DNA of 64,000 nucleotides from the NCBI GenBank assembly GCA_902561015.1, contig CACENB010000002.1, positions 1 to 64,000 on the forward strand, in the 5' to 3' direction. The notes under the pieces are model-generated. The model had not been told where the DNA came from and searched no databases. It saw only the letters and a program-made list of their open reading frames with translations. Positions 35,995 to 46,145 of this stretch are shown here, piece by piece. Both the position numbers and the translations under genes were made by a program. Origin of the DNA: an uncultured Pelagibacteraceae bacterium (lineage in GTDB: Bacteria; Pseudomonadota; Alphaproteobacteria; Pelagibacterales; Pelagibacteraceae). How positions within the stretch are numbered: position 1 is the stretch's first letter; each line of letters begins with the position of its first letter.

Positions 35995-37294
35995 AATTAT
36001 CAAAAATACTCTTCCAAAAAGTTTGTTTTATAGAGCACTGCTTATTGTGGCAGTTCCAGTTCTAGTGTTACAGCTTGTAGTAACAGTTGTTTTTTTTGAC
36101 AGCTTATGGATCAAAACAACCAAAGGTATGACTAGAGCGCTAGTAAATGAAATAAGCACACTTCTTGAATTCTATAAAAATGAAAGTTACGACAAAAATG
36201 AAATAAATAATCTTTTTTCAATTTACCAAGACTTAAATTTTGAATTTGTAAAAGATGAAAAGTTTGATTTTAATTACACCGATAGATGGTTTAGTCCAAT
36301 AGATAGAACTTTAAGACGTGAGCTGAAATCTAGATTTAAGTTAGATAATTTTTGGTTTGATACAATCGGCTATAAAGAATTAATCGATATTAGAATTAAA
36401 TACGAGGATGGTTACATTAAATTTCTTGTACCTAGAGACAGAGTTACAAGTTCATCAGCAAGAATATTTGCACTTTGGATAACTGTTCCAGCGTTGATTA
36501 TGGTTTTGATATCTTTGATTTTTTTGAAAAATCAAACAAGACCCATAACTAACCTTGCTAGAGCAGCAGAAAAATTTGGTAAAGGTGAAGAAATCGAGGA
36601 ATTTAAACCATCAGGTGCTTCTGAGATAAGACGTGCGGGTTACGAATTTGATAAAATGAGAAAAAGAATAGTAAGACATCTAAACCAAAGATCTGAGATG
36701 TTATCAGGAATTAGTCATGATTTAAGAACCCCTCTTACAAGAATGAAATTACAAATCACTTTTATAAAAGATAAAGAACTTTCAAAAAAATTAACAGAAG
36801 ATGTTGACGAAATGGAAAAAATGCTCAATGAATATCTCCAATTTACAAGTTCATCTTTTGCCGAAAAAGATGAAATGTTCAATCTAACAGATCTGATCCA
36901 TGAAATTATAGAAAAATATGATAACGATAATATTTCATTAGAGCTTATGCCAAGAGTTTATTTTAACGGAAGAAAAAATTTAATTACCCGTTGTATCAAT
37001 AACCTTCTAAATAATGCAATTAAATACGCTAAAAAAGTTAACATAGAATTAAACAAAAATAACAATAATCTTTTTATTAAAATTGAGGATGATGGTCCAG
37101 GTATTCCAAAAACTGAGTATGAAAATGTATTTAAACCATTTTATAAAATTAATAAAGGAAGAGCAGACTCAAAATCTAGTGTAGGATTAGGATTATCAAT
37201 AGCATCAGATATAATAAAATCCCATGGAGGCAATATTAAATTAGACAAATCTAAGATGAATGGTTTAAGCGTTAAAGTTTTTTTGCCCGTTTAG
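35975..37294 (+). CDS. envZ: EnvZ-like sensor histidine kinase
   Basis: This inner-membrane sensor kinase has 439 residues from the ATG at 35975. Two membrane helices (about 18-40 and 160-182) flank a periplasmic sensor of about 115 residues. A HAMP domain, the H-box SGISHDLRTPLTRMK with His near 250, and a HATPase domain with NLLNNAIKYA, EDDGPGIP and GLGLSIASDIIKSHGG follow. The HDLRTPLTR box is EnvZ-type. It partners the preceding ompR. Its last 23 bases overlap ubiK on the other strand. Confidence 0.93.
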   Translation: MFYGLNKIIKNTLPKSLFYRALLIVAVPVLVLQLVVTVVFFDSLWIKTTKGMTRALVNEISTLLEFYKNESYDKNEINNLFSIYQDLNFEFVKDEKFDFNYTDRWFSPIDRTLRRELKSRFKLDNFWFDTIGYKELIDIRIKYEDGYIKFLVPRDRVTSSSARIFALWITVPALIMVLISLIFLKNQTRPITNLARAAEKFGKGEEIEEFKPSGASEIRRAGYEFDKMRKRIVRHLNQRSEMLSGISHDLRTPLTRMKLQITFIKDKELSKKLTEDVDEMEKMLNEYLQFTSSSFAEKDEMFNLTDLIHEIIEKYDNDNISLELMPRVYFNGRKNLITRCINNLLNNAIKYAKKVNIELNKNNNNLFIKIEDDGPGIPKTEYENVFKPFYKINKGRADSKSSVGLGLSIASDIIKSHGGNIKLDKSKMNGLSVKVFLPV

Positions 37295-37523
37295 ATTTAA
37301 GGTTTTTCTTTAATTTAATCTTTTCAATTTTTTTCTCTAAAATTTCTACTCTTTTAGAGAGAATTTCAAACTCATCTTTGCTAGTTAATTTAAGTTTAAA
37401 AACCAATTCGTCTCTTTTTGATTTTAAAATTGAGAGTATCTCAGACGTAATATCTTTTGAAGAAACTATACCTTGCTCAATTAACTTGGCAAATCTATCG
37501 ATTACAAATTTTGAGTTTTTCAT
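37272..37523 (-). CDS. ubiK: Ubiquinone biosynthesis accessory factor UbiK-like (BMFP family)
   Basis: This small 83-residue protein of the membrane-fusogenic BMFP type helps ubiquinone synthesis in related bacteria. The N-terminal amphipathic helix (about 1-40) is followed by the family motif LTSKDEFEILSKRVEILEKK, a coiled coil that trimerises in homologues, and a lysine-rich tail. It is transcribed against envZ with a 23-base overlap, and away from lgt with a 49-base divergent gap. The call rests on size and the C-terminal motif. Confidence 0.75.
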   Translation of the reverse strand: MKNSKFVIDRFAKLIEQGIVSSKDITSEILSILKSKRDELVFKLKLTSKDEFEILSKRVEILEKKIEKIKLKKNLKSKRAKKL

Positions 37524-37572
37524 ATATTTATATAATAACTTATTATAGTTTAATTTATAATTATTATTTGAA

Positions 37573-38355
37573 ATGTTTATTAATAATTTTGACCCAGTAG
37601 CTATTCAAATTTTTTCCCTTGAAATAAGGTGGTATTCTCTAGCTTATGTTGTTGGTATTTTACTAGGGTGGTTTTTAAGTAAAAAATTTTTTATTTCTGA
37701 AACAAAAGTAAGTGAAAAATTTGATGATTACCTAACTTATCTAATTTTAGGTTTAATTATTGGTGGTAGATTAGGATATGTCATATTTTATAACCTTGAA
37801 TTTTATACTAACAATTTGTTAGATATTTTTAAAATTTGGCAAGGTGGTATGTCATTTCATGGAGGAGTTATAGGGATTGTAATTGCAAGTTATTTTTTTG
37901 CAAAAAAAAATTCACAAAGTTTATTTAATTATTTAGATATTGTATCTCTTGTTGCGCCCATAGGTATTTTTTTTGGTAGAATAGCAAATTTTATAAATTC
38001 AGAACTTTATGGTGTCGAAACTAATGTGGCTTGGGCAGTCCAATTTATACAAATAGATAACTTGTACCGACATCCCACCCAGCTATATGAAGCATTTTTT
38101 GAGGGTATAGTTCTATTTTTAATTCAAATATACTTTAAAAATAAGAGTTTCTCCGAAAGACCTGGTTTTATCTCCGGTATATTTTTAATTTTTTACTCAA
38201 TTTTTAGATTTACAATTGAGTTTTTAAGAGTTCCTGATGAACAATTGGGTTATTTATTATTCAATCTGACCATGGGACAACTTATAAGTATCTTTTTTTT
38301 AATAATTGGATGTTATTTATTAATCTCTAAATATGAAAACAGACAAAATAGTTAA
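37573..38355 (+). CDS. lgt: Prolipoprotein diacylglyceryl transferase
   Basis: This inner-membrane enzyme transfers diacylglycerol from phosphatidylglycerol to the lipobox cysteine of prolipoproteins, such as PilQ in this window. The 260 residues have about seven membrane helices. Diagnostic motifs are LEIRWYSLAYVVG, GGRLGYVIFYNLEFY, WQGGMSFHGGVIG with the conserved His/Gly, and GRIANFINSELYG. The length is normal. It overlaps the downstream midA gene by 23 bases, so they form an operon. Confidence 0.96.
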   Translation: MFINNFDPVAIQIFSLEIRWYSLAYVVGILLGWFLSKKFFISETKVSEKFDDYLTYLILGLIIGGRLGYVIFYNLEFYTNNLLDIFKIWQGGMSFHGGVIGIVIASYFFAKKNSQSLFNYLDIVSLVAPIGIFFGRIANFINSELYGVETNVAWAVQFIQIDNLYRHPTQLYEAFFEGIVLFLIQIYFKNKSFSERPGFISGIFLIFYSIFRFTIEFLRVPDEQLGYLLFNLTMGQLISIFFLIIGCYLLISKYENRQNS

Positions 38356-39376
38356 TCTACCCCTAGACAAGTTTATCAATATCTCTTTGTATAATAAAAA
38401 GTCTGGGTATTACATAAAAAAAAATCCATTTGGCAAAAAGGGAGATTTTATCACAGCTCCTAATGTATCAAGGTTATTTTCTGAAATGATTGCCATTTGG
38501 GTTGTAAGTTTTTGGAAAAGTATAGGGTCACCTAAAGAATTTAACTTAATTGAACTTGGTGCAGGAAACGCTGCAATGATGAAAATTCTCATAGAAAGTT
38601 TTAAAAAATTCCCATTATTTTTCAAATCCTGCAGGTTGGTAATTTATGAAATAAGCCCTACTTTGAAGAAGATACAAAAAAAAGAATTATTAAATTCAAA
38701 TATTAGTTGGATAAACGATTTAAGAAAAATTAAAAAAATTCCTAGTATATTTGTTGCAAATGAGTTTTTTGATGCACTTGCAATTAAACAATTTCAAAAA
38801 AAAGGTAATCTATGGTTTGAAAAATTTGTTAGTTTAAATAAAGAAAAAGCTTTTTTCTCAGAAAAAAAGATTAATATGAGGAAATATGAAAAAAAGATTG
38901 ATTTTAAAATATCTAAAAATCAAAATTTTATAGAATATTCAGAGCTTGGTATTAATCACCTTAAGCAAATTTCAAAGATAATCAAAGTGAGATCTGGAGG
39001 AATTTTAATCATAGATTATGGATATACTGAAGATAAAATGAAAAATACTTTACAAGCATTATATAAACATGAATATTCAGATGTTTTAGCTAAAATTGGA
39101 AGTTCCGATATCACGCATAATATTAATTTCCAATTATTTGAAAAAATTATCAAGAAGATTGGTGGATTAAAGCATAGTTTAACAACACAAAAAGAATTTC
39201 TTATAAAATTGGGAATCCATGAAAGAGCTGAGATGATTGCAAAAAATCAAAACTTTTTAAAAAAAGCAGATATTTATTACAGATTAAAAAGACTAACAGA
39301 TGAAAAACAAATGGGAAAATTATTTAAAGTTATGTTAATAAAAAACCAAAATAACAATTTTAATTTAGGATTTTGA
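38333..39376 (+). CDS. MidA/NDUFAF7-like SAM-dependent methyltransferase
   Basis: This 347-residue protein is of the DUF185/MidA family, which includes the mitochondrial NDUFAF7 arginine methyltransferase needed for complex I assembly. Motifs are KSGYYIKKNPFGKKGDFITAPNVSRLFSEM at the start (quoted here as the GDFITAP core), the SAM motif NLIELGAGNAAMM near 70, ANEFFDALAIKQF and ILIIDYGY. It overlaps lgt by 23 bases. The bacterial substrate is inferred from the mitochondrial relative. Its stop is immediately followed by the pgeF gene. Confidence 0.86.
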   Translation: MKTDKIVNLPLDKFINISLYNKKSGYYIKKNPFGKKGDFITAPNVSRLFSEMIAIWVVSFWKSIGSPKEFNLIELGAGNAAMMKILIESFKKFPLFFKSCRLVIYEISPTLKKIQKKELLNSNISWINDLRKIKKIPSIFVANEFFDALAIKQFQKKGNLWFEKFVSLNKEKAFFSEKKINMRKYEKKIDFKISKNQNFIEYSELGINHLKQISKIIKVRSGGILIIDYGYTEDKMKNTLQALYKHEYSDVLAKIGSSDITHNINFQLFEKIIKKIGGLKHSLTTQKEFLIKLGIHERAEMIAKNQNFLKKADIYYRLKRLTDEKQMGKLFKVMLIKNQNNNFNLGF

Positions 39377-39380
39377 TCTG

Positions 39381-40136
39381 ATTACCTCTCAAAAATTATC
39401 AAAAAACAAAAACATAAGTCATGGTTTTTTCAACAAGAATGGAGGTAAATCAAAAGGAATATATAAGAGTCTTAATTGTGGCCCTGGTTCTCTTGATAAT
39501 AAAAGTAACATTTTAAAAAATTTAAAAATTGTCAAAAATAAAATAGGAAAAAAAACAAAAAATATCTATTTAGTTCATCAAATACATAGCAATAAATTAG
39601 TTTTTCTTAATGGAAATTCTAAATTAAAAAAAAGAATTAAAGCTGATGCAGTTATAACTGATCAAAAAAAACTTCCGATAGCTGTATTGACTGCTGATTG
39701 CGTACCAGTGTTGCTATATGACTTTAAAAGAAAAATTATCGCAGCTATACATGCTGGTTGGAAAGGTGCATATAAAGGCATAATCAAAAACGTTATTAAT
39801 TTTATGATTAAAAAAGGGTGTAATCCAAAAAATATTATTGGAGCAATTGGTCCGTCAATTACTCAAAAAAACTACGAAGTAAAAGCCGACTTTAAAAAAA
39901 AATTTATTAAAAAACACAAAAAAAACAAAATTTTCTTTAAAAATAAAAAAAAGTTAATTTATTTTGACTTACCAAATTATGTCAAAACTCAACTTAAATC
40001 GCAAAAAATCAATAGAATTGATATGATTAAAATTGATACATTCGATAAAAAAAATAATTTTTTTAGTGCAAGAAGATCATTGAAATTAAACCTTAATGAT
40101 TATGGTAGAAATATTTCAATAATTATGATTAATTGA
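39381..40136 (+). CDS. pgeF: PgeF/YfiH laccase-domain protein with a non-canonical start codon
   Basis: The family includes the peptidoglycan-editing factor and cytoplasmic purine-nucleoside-cleaving enzymes. The frame is open from 39369 and encodes about 251 residues with all conserved blocks. These are [49 protein letters not shown] and [13 protein letters not shown]; the Cys and two His of the active site are present. No ATG, GTG or TTG occurs in frame before TTG at 39687, which would delete the conserved N-terminal third. ATT at 39381 or CTG at 39378, directly after the midA stop, are the best starts. This suggests coupled re-initiation on a weak codon. Confidence 0.85.
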   Translation: MTSQKLSKNKNISHGFFNKNGGKSKGIYKSLNCGPGSLDNKSNILKNLKIVKNKIGKKTKNIYLVHQIHSNKLVFLNGNSKLKKRIKADAVITDQKKLPIAVLTADCVPVLLYDFKRKIIAAIHAGWKGAYKGIIKNVINFMIKKGCNPKNIIGAIGPSITQKNYEVKADFKKKFIKKHKKNKIFFKNKKKLIYFDLPNYVKTQLKSQKINRIDMIKIDTFDKKNNFFSARRSLKLNLNDYGRNISIIMIN

Positions 40137-40143
40137 GTTTTTC

Positions 40144-41076
40144 ATGAAATTATTAACTGGAAATAGCAATAAAATCCTAAGTAAAAATATCGCCAAATAT
40201 TTAAAATCTAAACTTGTCAATTCCAGTATAAGAAAGTTTGCAGATGGTGAAATTTATATCGAAATAAATGAAAACATAAGAGGGAATAGTATTTTTATAA
40301 TTCAATCAATTTCTTCGCCAGCTAATGATAATTTAATGGAATTATTATTATGTATTGATGCTTTAAAAAGATCATCAGCAAAAAATATAACTGCTGTAAT
40401 TCCTTATTTTGGTTATGCAAGACAAGATAGAAAAGTTGTACCAAGAACCTCTATATCAGCAAAGCTTGTTTCAAATTTAATTACTCAAGCTGGAGCAGAC
40501 AGAATTGTTACAGTAGATTTGCATGCTGGTCAGATACAGGGTTTTTTTGATATCCCTGTAGATAATCTTTTTGCAACTCCAATATTTGCGCGGCATATTA
40601 AAAAAAAAATTAAAACTAAAAATATAATCTGCGTTGCACCAGATGTTGGTGGGACAGAGAGAGCTAGGGCTCTCGGAAAAATTTTAAATGTTGGACTTGC
40701 TATAGTTGACAAGAGGAGACCTAAACCAGGCCAATCTCAAGTAATGAACGTAATCGGTGATGTCAAAGGTAAAACTTGTATTCTTGTTGATGACATAATT
40801 GACTCCGGTGGAACTATAGTTAATGCAGCTAAAGCTTTAAAAAATAGAGGTGCCAAGGATGTTTTTGTTTATATTACGCATGGCGTGCTAAGTGGAGATG
40901 CAGTTAAAAAAATTAAAAATTCTGTCATTAAAAATTTAGTAATAACCGATACAATTGACAATTTTGATAGAACAAAAAATGTAAAAAATATAGAAGTTTT
41001 ACCAATTTCTGGCCTAATGGGTGAGGCTATTAAAAGAATTTCTAATTCAACTTCAGTTTCAGATTTATTTAAATAA
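40144..41076 (+). CDS. prs: Ribose-phosphate pyrophosphokinase
   Basis: This enzyme makes PRPP from ribose-5-phosphate and ATP for nucleotide, histidine and tryptophan synthesis. The 310 residues show [26 protein letters not shown], the divalent-metal segment [16 protein letters not shown] and the PRPP loop [14 protein letters not shown]. The start ATG follows pgeF by 7 bases. It is followed after 43 bases by rplY, so probably prs-rplY-pth-ychF are one transcript. The length and motifs are fully canonical. Confidence 0.97.
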   Translation: MKLLTGNSNKILSKNIAKYLKSKLVNSSIRKFADGEIYIEINENIRGNSIFIIQSISSPANDNLMELLLCIDALKRSSAKNITAVIPYFGYARQDRKVVPRTSISAKLVSNLITQAGADRIVTVDLHAGQIQGFFDIPVDNLFATPIFARHIKKKIKTKNIICVAPDVGGTERARALGKILNVGLAIVDKRRPKPGQSQVMNVIGDVKGKTCILVDDIIDSGGTIVNAAKALKNRGAKDVFVYITHGVLSGDAVKKIKNSVIKNLVITDTIDNFDRTKNVKNIEVLPISGLMGEAIKRISNSTSVSDLFK

Positions 41077-41119
41077 TTACCTTGATTATTTATCAACATG
41101 GGTTAAAAACCTCTGTTTT

Positions 41120-41849
41120 ATGAATTCATTAGAAGCTAACATCAGAGATAATAAGACTAAGGGCGAATTAAATGCTATCAGAAATAGTGGAGAAGTGCCT
41201 GCAATTGTTTATGGTGGCAAAGACGAAAATCAAAAAGTTTCTATCTCAAAAAAAAAAGCTTAAATACTTAATCGAAAAAAAGAATTTTTTATCTAATATT
41301 ATAACATTGAATGTTGGTGGTAAAAATCTTAATGTTTTACCTAGAGAAGTAAAATATCATATCTTAAGTGATGATCCTACTCATGTTGATTTTTTGAGAA
41401 TTTTACCTGGTGTTAAAATCAAAATTGAAGTTCCAGTAAACTTTATCAACCATGAAAAATCTCCAGGACTTAAAAGAGGTGGTGTATTAAATATTGTTAG
41501 AAGAAAAGTTGAATTAAAGTGTCCTAGCGAAAAAATTCCTGAAAATATAACAATTGACTTAGATGGTGTAGATATTGGTGAAAGTTTTAAAATTTCTTCT
41601 GTGAAATTAGATAGTGAGGTGACTCCTACAATTCAAGGAAGAGATTTTGTAATCGCAACCTTAGCGGCGCCGACTGTGATGAAAGAGCCTGAGAAACCAG
41701 CTGAGGCCGAGACAACAGAGGGTGAACCAGGAGCAGAAGGATCAGAAGCAGCAGCAGCTGATGGTGAAAAAACACCAGCTGAAGGTGAAAAAAAAGATGC
41801 TGATGATAAAAAAGGTGCTGATAAAAAACCTTCAGAAGAAAAAAAATAA
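41120..41849 (+). CDS. rplY: Ribosomal protein bL25 (Ctc family), frame interrupted at an A10 run
   Basis: This is the 5S rRNA-binding protein of the large subunit. The N-terminal part is in one frame (MNSLEANIRDNKTKGELNAI, VPAIVYGG) and stops at 41261. The rest (LKYLIEKKNFLSNIITLNVG, SDDPTHVDFLRI) is in the next frame to 41849. The switch falls at ten A residues (41248-41257); with nine A the frame would read S-K-K-K-L-K-Y-L and give one protein of 242 residues. The C-terminal tail is Ala/Glu/Lys-rich, as in alphaproteobacterial bL25. Either an assembly error, a true mutation, or slippage on the A-run that restores the frame. Downstream genes look intact. Confidence 0.85.
41248..41257 (+). 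other. A10 homopolymer, frameshift point inside rplY
   Basis: Ten consecutive A residues, preceded by TCTC and followed by GCTTAA. Reading without slippage meets TAA at 41261. Loss of one A (or slippage at this point) joins the two halves of bL25. Runs of this length are known slippery sites for RNA polymerase in AT-rich bacterial genomes and also frequent sequencing-error sites. Confidence 0.85.
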
Positions 41850-41883
41850 TCTAATTAAATTGGATATAACTTCTCAATAATTT

Positions 41884-42444
41884 ATGCTTTTGTTTGTAGG
41901 TCTAGGAAATCCAACTCCAGATAGCGAAAATAACCGTCATAATGTTGGTTTTAAGATTATAGACAACATTAATAAAAAATTTAGTCTTTCTAAGCAAAAA
42001 CCTAAATTCAAAGGTCTTCTTACAACTGGAAATATCAACAATAAAAAAATTTATGCAATTAAGCCTCTAACATTTATGAACAATTCAGGTATTTGCATAA
42101 GAGAATTAATTGAATATTTTAAAATTGAAGCTGAAGACGTGATAGTTTTTCATGATGATCTTGATGTTGAATTAGGAAAAATTAAAGTAAAATTTGGTGG
42201 GTCAAGTGCAGGTCATAATGGGATTGCCTCAATTGATAAATTCATCGGCAAAGACTACTCAAGAGTTAGGATAGGTATTGGAAAACCCAAGAACGGTATT
42301 GAGGTTGCAGATTATGTTTTACAAAATTTTGATGAAGATGAAACAGTTGGTATTAAAAAAATTTCAGATAGTATTACTGAATCAATCTCTATTTTGGTAG
42401 AAAAAAAATTAGATCTATTCTCAAGCACTGTTAATAATAGATAA
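41884..42444 (+). CDS. pth: Peptidyl-tRNA hydrolase
   Basis: This enzyme releases tRNA from prematurely freed peptidyl-tRNA. The 186 residues show FVGLGNPTPDSENNRHNVGF with the catalytic His near 20, KPLTFMNNSG, and VFHDDLDVELGKIKVKFGGSSAGHNG with the conserved Asp near 90 (cited here by its HDDLD core). The rplY-pth-ychF order is common in bacteria. Its stop shares a base with the ychF ATG (TAATG). All motifs are intact. Confidence 0.96.
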   Translation: MLLFVGLGNPTPDSENNRHNVGFKIIDNINKKFSLSKQKPKFKGLLTTGNINNKKIYAIKPLTFMNNSGICIRELIEYFKIEAEDVIVFHDDLDVELGKIKVKFGGSSAGHNGIASIDKFIGKDYSRVRIGIGKPKNGIEVADYVLQNFDEDETVGIKKISDSITESISILVEKKLDLFSSTVNNR

Positions 42445-43517
42445 TGAGCTTGAAATGTGGGATCGTTGGTTTACCAAATGTTGGTAAGTCTACATTGTTT
42501 AATGCCTTAACAAATTCAAATAAAGCACAAGCTGCAAATTTTCCATTTTGTACAATTGATCCTAATATCGGTATTGTTGCTGTACCAGATGATAGGCTTG
42601 CTAGTTTAGCAAAAATATCCAAATCTAAAAAAATCATTAATACAACAATCTCATTTGTTGATATTGCAGGATTAGTCAAAGGTGCTTCAAAGGGTGAAGG
42701 TCTTGGAAATAAATTTCTTTCTCACATAAGAGAAGTTGATGCAATAATTCATATGATAAGATGCTTTGACTCGAATGATATACAAAATGTAAATTCAACT
42801 GTAGATCCAGTAAGAGATCTAGAAATTATTGAAACAGAAATGATGCTTGCTGACCTTGAGTCGATACAAAAAAGGCTAGAAAAAAACAATAAAAAAAATG
42901 TTGACGAGTCAATAATTAAAATTCTTGAGCATGCTTTAGAATGTATCAATAATGATAAGGATATTTCTGTATTAAAAAACCAATTTGATAAAAAACTATT
43001 AAATCAAAGTGGGCTTTTGTCACTAAAACCTAAAATATTTGTATGTAATGTTGATGAAAAAAGTGTTCAGAGTGGTAACAATTACTCAAAATCTTTTATA
43101 GATAAATTTGGCCAAGGAAACACATTAGTTATATCTGCTGATATAGAAAATCAAATTAACGAATTAGACATTGATGAAAGAAAAAACTATATGGATATGA
43201 TTGGTTTAAAGAGCACAGGGTTAAGTCTATTAATACAAAAAGCTTATAATATTCTCGGATTAGAAACTTACTTTACGTCTGGTCCAGAAGAAACTAGAGC
43301 ATGGACTATTAGAATAAATAGTACTGCGCCTGAGGCAGCAGGTGAAATTCATTCAGATTTTGAAAAAGGATTCATTAGAGCTGAAACAGTTTCATATAAT
43401 GATTTTATTAGTAATGAAGGTTGGGTGAATTCAAAAACTAATGGTAAAATGAGATTAGAAGGTAAAGATTATATTGTTCAAGATGGAGATATTCTAAACT
43501 TTCGTTTCAATACGTGA
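42444..43517 (+). CDS. ychF: Ribosome-binding ATPase YchF (OLA1 family)
   Basis: This is an Obg-like P-loop NTPase of 357 residues. The P-loop GLPNVGKSTLFNALTNS (about 7-23), the switch II DIAGLVKGASKGEGLGNKFL, a coiled helical insertion (about 125-195), and a C-terminal TGS domain (IQKAYNILGLETYFTSGPEE to the end) are all present. Family members bind ATP rather than GTP because the NKxD motif is altered; here NVDE is seen. The gene ends within petC, with a 24-base antisense overlap. Confidence 0.96.
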   Translation: MSLKCGIVGLPNVGKSTLFNALTNSNKAQAANFPFCTIDPNIGIVAVPDDRLASLAKISKSKKIINTTISFVDIAGLVKGASKGEGLGNKFLSHIREVDAIIHMIRCFDSNDIQNVNSTVDPVRDLEIIETEMMLADLESIQKRLEKNNKKNVDESIIKILEHALECINNDKDISVLKNQFDKKLLNQSGLLSLKPKIFVCNVDEKSVQSGNNYSKSFIDKFGQGNTLVISADIENQINELDIDERKNYMDMIGLKSTGLSLLIQKAYNILGLETYFTSGPEETRAWTIRINSTAPEAAGEIHSDFEKGFIRAETVSYNDFISNEGWVNSKTNGKMRLEGKDYIVQDGDILNFRFNT

Positions 43518-44273
43518 CCAAATTCTTTTCATACTAAAATAAACTAAAATTGTAAGAATGATTAAATATACGATTGCTTTAAATCCCATTTTATGTCTAG
43601 ATTCTAGGTGTGGTTCTGCTGCCCACATCAAAAAAGTAGTTACATCTTTTGACATCTGTTCAACAGTAGCCTTTGTACCATCTGAGTACTCAATTAACCC
43701 ATCAGATAATTGATTGGACATTTTTATTTTATTACCGTACATATATTTATTGTAGTAAACACCATCATCTAAAGTAACTCCTGGTGGTGGATCTTCGTAC
43801 CCTTGTAATAATGAATAAATATAATCTACTCCACCTCCTCTTGCTTTAACCAACACAGACATATCAGGTGGATAAGCCCCTCCGTTAGCCGCTTGAGCTG
43901 CTTTTACATTATCATATGGCATTACAAATTTATCAGACAATTTTCCTGGTCTTGTAAACATCTCCCCATCAGAATTAGGGCCATCTGTTACTTCAAAAGA
44001 GGCTGCGATTGCTTTGGCCTCAGCTTCAGTAAATTCGGGGCCCCCTTCTTGGGCTAAATTTCGATAACTTAAGTACTTCATTGAATGACAAGAAGAACAT
44101 ACTTCTGTGTAGACATGATAGCCTCTTTGCAAAGCTGCTCTATCAAACTTACCAAATAAACCTTTAAAACTCCAATCAGTAGTCAAGTATTCGACTTTTT
44201 CTGCAGCATATACTTTAGGCAAAAAGGAAATTAAAAAGAAGATGTAAAAATATAATTTTAAGAGTTTTTTCAC
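43494..44273 (-). CDS. petC: Cytochrome c1 of the bc1 complex
   Basis: This is the membrane-anchored haem c subunit that passes electrons from the Rieske protein to a soluble cytochrome c. The 259 residues have a signal peptide (about 1-23), haem-binding CSSCH near 59 ([16 protein letters not shown]), an axial Met in the later half, and a C-terminal membrane anchor (about 232-249). It starts with GTG overlapping the petB stop (GTGA) and is last in petABC. The 3' end overlaps ychF by 24 bases. Confidence 0.95.
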   Translation of the reverse strand: MKKLLKLYFYIFFLISFLPKVYAAEKVEYLTTDWSFKGLFGKFDRAALQRGYHVYTEVCSSCHSMKYLSYRNLAQEGGPEFTEAEAKAIAASFEVTDGPNSDGEMFTRPGKLSDKFVMPYDNVKAAQAANGGAYPPDMSVLVKARGGGVDYIYSLLQGYEDPPPGVTLDDGVYYNKYMYGNKIKMSNQLSDGLIEYSDGTKATVEQMSKDVTTFLMWAAEPHLESRHKMGFKAIVYLIILTILVYFSMKRIWSRIETKV

Positions 44274-45538
44274 TTTAACTTATCTAACCTACTATCATCT
44301 CTGGCGGCTGCTAAATTTGAAGAGCCACCTAAAACTGGTTCTGTAATGCTTAATGGAACTGGTAATGTTCTCTCCTTAAAGCCTAAAATAGGTAAAATAA
44401 CTAAAAAATGTAAAAAATAGTACGCGGTCGCTACTCTAGCAATAAGCAAATATAAACCTTCAGCAGGCATTGCTCCTACGTATCCCAAAATTAAAACATC
44501 AGCTACAAGGATCCAATAAAATTGTCTGTACAAAGGTCTAAATACTGCTGATCTTATTTTTGAGGTATCCAACCAAGGTAAGGCTGCTAAAATAAAAATA
44601 GCTGATAGCATTGCTATTACACCCATTAATTTATCAGGTACTGATCTTAAAATTGCGTAAAATGGTAATAGGTACCACTCGGGAACAATATGAGCTGGTG
44701 TAACAAGCGGATTTGCTTCTATATAATTATCTGCATGACCCAAAATATTTGGTGTATAAAAAACAAAAAAAGCAAAAACAATCATGAACATTAATAAAGC
44801 AAAAGCATCTTTTATTACTATGTAAGGATGAAAAGGGACAGTATCTTTAGAGGGTTTTTTAACATCTATACCAATTGGGTTATTATTACCTGGAACATGT
44901 AATGCCCATATATGAAGAACAACTAAACCTAAAATTAAAAAAGGAATTAGATAATGAAGAGTAAAAAATCTTGTCAATGTTGGGTTATCAACTGAATACC
45001 CTCCCCATAACCATGTTACAATACCTTCACCAACTAATGGAATCGCGCTAAACAAGTTTGTAATGACAGTTGCTCCCCAAAAACTCATTTGTCCCCAAGG
45101 AAGTACGTAACCCATAAAAGCTGCTGCCATCATTAATAAATAAATAATAATACCTATAATCCAGATTATTTCTCTTGGAGCTTTATAGGATCCGTAGAAC
45201 AAGGATCTAAATATATGTATATAGACAGCTAGAAAAAACATTGATGCTCCATTTGCATGAATGTATCTTATTAACCATCCATAATTCACATCCCGCATTA
45301 TATGTTCCACACTATCAAATGCCATATCGGCATGAGCAATATAGTGCATAGCAAGAACTAAACCTGTAACTATTTGGGTAACTAAACAAAAAGTTAGAAT
45401 ACCACCAAATGTCCACCAATAATTTAAATTCTTAGGAGTTGGATAATCAGTTAAGTGGTTTGCTAAAGTTAATAATGGTAATCTATCATTGAACCATTTT
45501 CCAAAATTTGACTTAGGTGTATATTCGTGATCACTCAT
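44270..45538 (-). CDS. petB: Cytochrome b of the bc1 complex
   Basis: This integral-membrane quinol-oxidising subunit has 422 residues. About eight helices carry the four haem-ligating His residues (for example in [18 protein letters not shown] and [13 protein letters not shown]). The Qo-site motif PEWY is seen in [14 protein letters not shown] and [19 protein letters not shown] precedes it. The C-terminus extends past the usual end by a polar tail ([18 protein letters not shown]). It overlaps petC by 4 bases and follows petA by 5. Confidence 0.97.
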   Translation of the reverse strand: MSDHEYTPKSNFGKWFNDRLPLLTLANHLTDYPTPKNLNYWWTFGGILTFCLVTQIVTGLVLAMHYIAHADMAFDSVEHIMRDVNYGWLIRYIHANGASMFFLAVYIHIFRSLFYGSYKAPREIIWIIGIIIYLLMMAAAFMGYVLPWGQMSFWGATVITNLFSAIPLVGEGIVTWLWGGYSVDNPTLTRFFTLHYLIPFLILGLVVLHIWALHVPGNNNPIGIDVKKPSKDTVPFHPYIVIKDAFALLMFMIVFAFFVFYTPNILGHADNYIEANPLVTPAHIVPEWYLLPFYAILRSVPDKLMGVIAMLSAIFILAALPWLDTSKIRSAVFRPLYRQFYWILVADVLILGYVGAMPAEGLYLLIARVATAYYFLHFLVILPILGFKERTLPVPLSITEPVLGGSSNLAAARDDSRLDKLK

Positions 45539-45543
45539 AGTTT

Positions 45544-46053
45544 TTATCCGATCTTAATGGTATTAGCGTTAACAAATTCATATTTAGGAATTTCCATGTT
45601 TGTAGGTGCCGGTCCTTTTCTAATTCTTCCAGAGATATCGTAATGAGATCCATGGCATGGGCAAAACCAACCGTTGTAATCACCTTTTTGGTCTAAGGGT
45701 ACGCAACCTAAATGTGTGCATACTCCAAGCATTACAAGCCACTCTGGATTTTTAGCTCTATCCTCATCTTTCTCTGGATGTTTCAAATCTTTTAGCTCGA
45801 CTGCTTTTGCTTCATTAATTTCGTCTTGAGTTCTTCTTCTAATAAAAACAGGTTTACCCCTCCACAAAACTGTAATAGTTCTTCCTGGGTTCATTGAGCT
45901 CACATCTACTTCAGTACTAGCTAAAGCCTTAACTGAAGCGTCTGGATTCATTTGATCTATCATCGGCCAAACTGTAGCCCCTACTCCTACAGCTCCAAAT
46001 GCAGCTGTAGCTGTAAATAAAAAATCTCTTCTTTCAGTTTTTTTTTTAGACAT
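45544..46053 (-). CDS. petA: Rieske iron-sulfur protein of the bc1 complex
   Basis: This is the 2Fe-2S subunit that takes an electron from quinol. The 169 residues include a Tat-like N-terminus ([20 protein letters not shown]) that also serves as a membrane anchor. The cluster ligands are CTHLGC (about 110-115) and CPCHGSHYD (about 130-138), with the disulfide cysteines between them. It heads the petABC operon; the promoter must lie in the 92-base gap shared with divergent trmL. Confidence 0.96.
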   Translation of the reverse strand: MSKKKTERRDFLFTATAAFGAVGVGATVWPMIDQMNPDASVKALASTEVDVSSMNPGRTITVLWRGKPVFIRRRTQDEINEAKAVELKDLKHPEKDEDRAKNPEWLVMLGVCTHLGCVPLDQKGDYNGWFCPCHGSHYDISGRIRKGPAPTNMEIPKYEFVNANTIKIG

Positions 46054-46145
46054 CTTTAAATTTAATTAAATATACTCAAAATAGATTTTTTCTACTTAAA
46101 TATATGTTTCATATAATATAAAATATTTAATTTACTACTGAAAGA

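Noticed and set aside
39687-40136. pgeF as a truncated pseudogene of 149 residues
   Set aside because: The upstream frame is open and encodes all conserved N-terminal blocks, so only the start codon is unusual.
41021-41263. Separate 80-residue gene starting inside prs
   Set aside because: Its C-terminal part is the N-terminus of bL25 that begins at ATG 41120; the first residues are only prs read in another frame.
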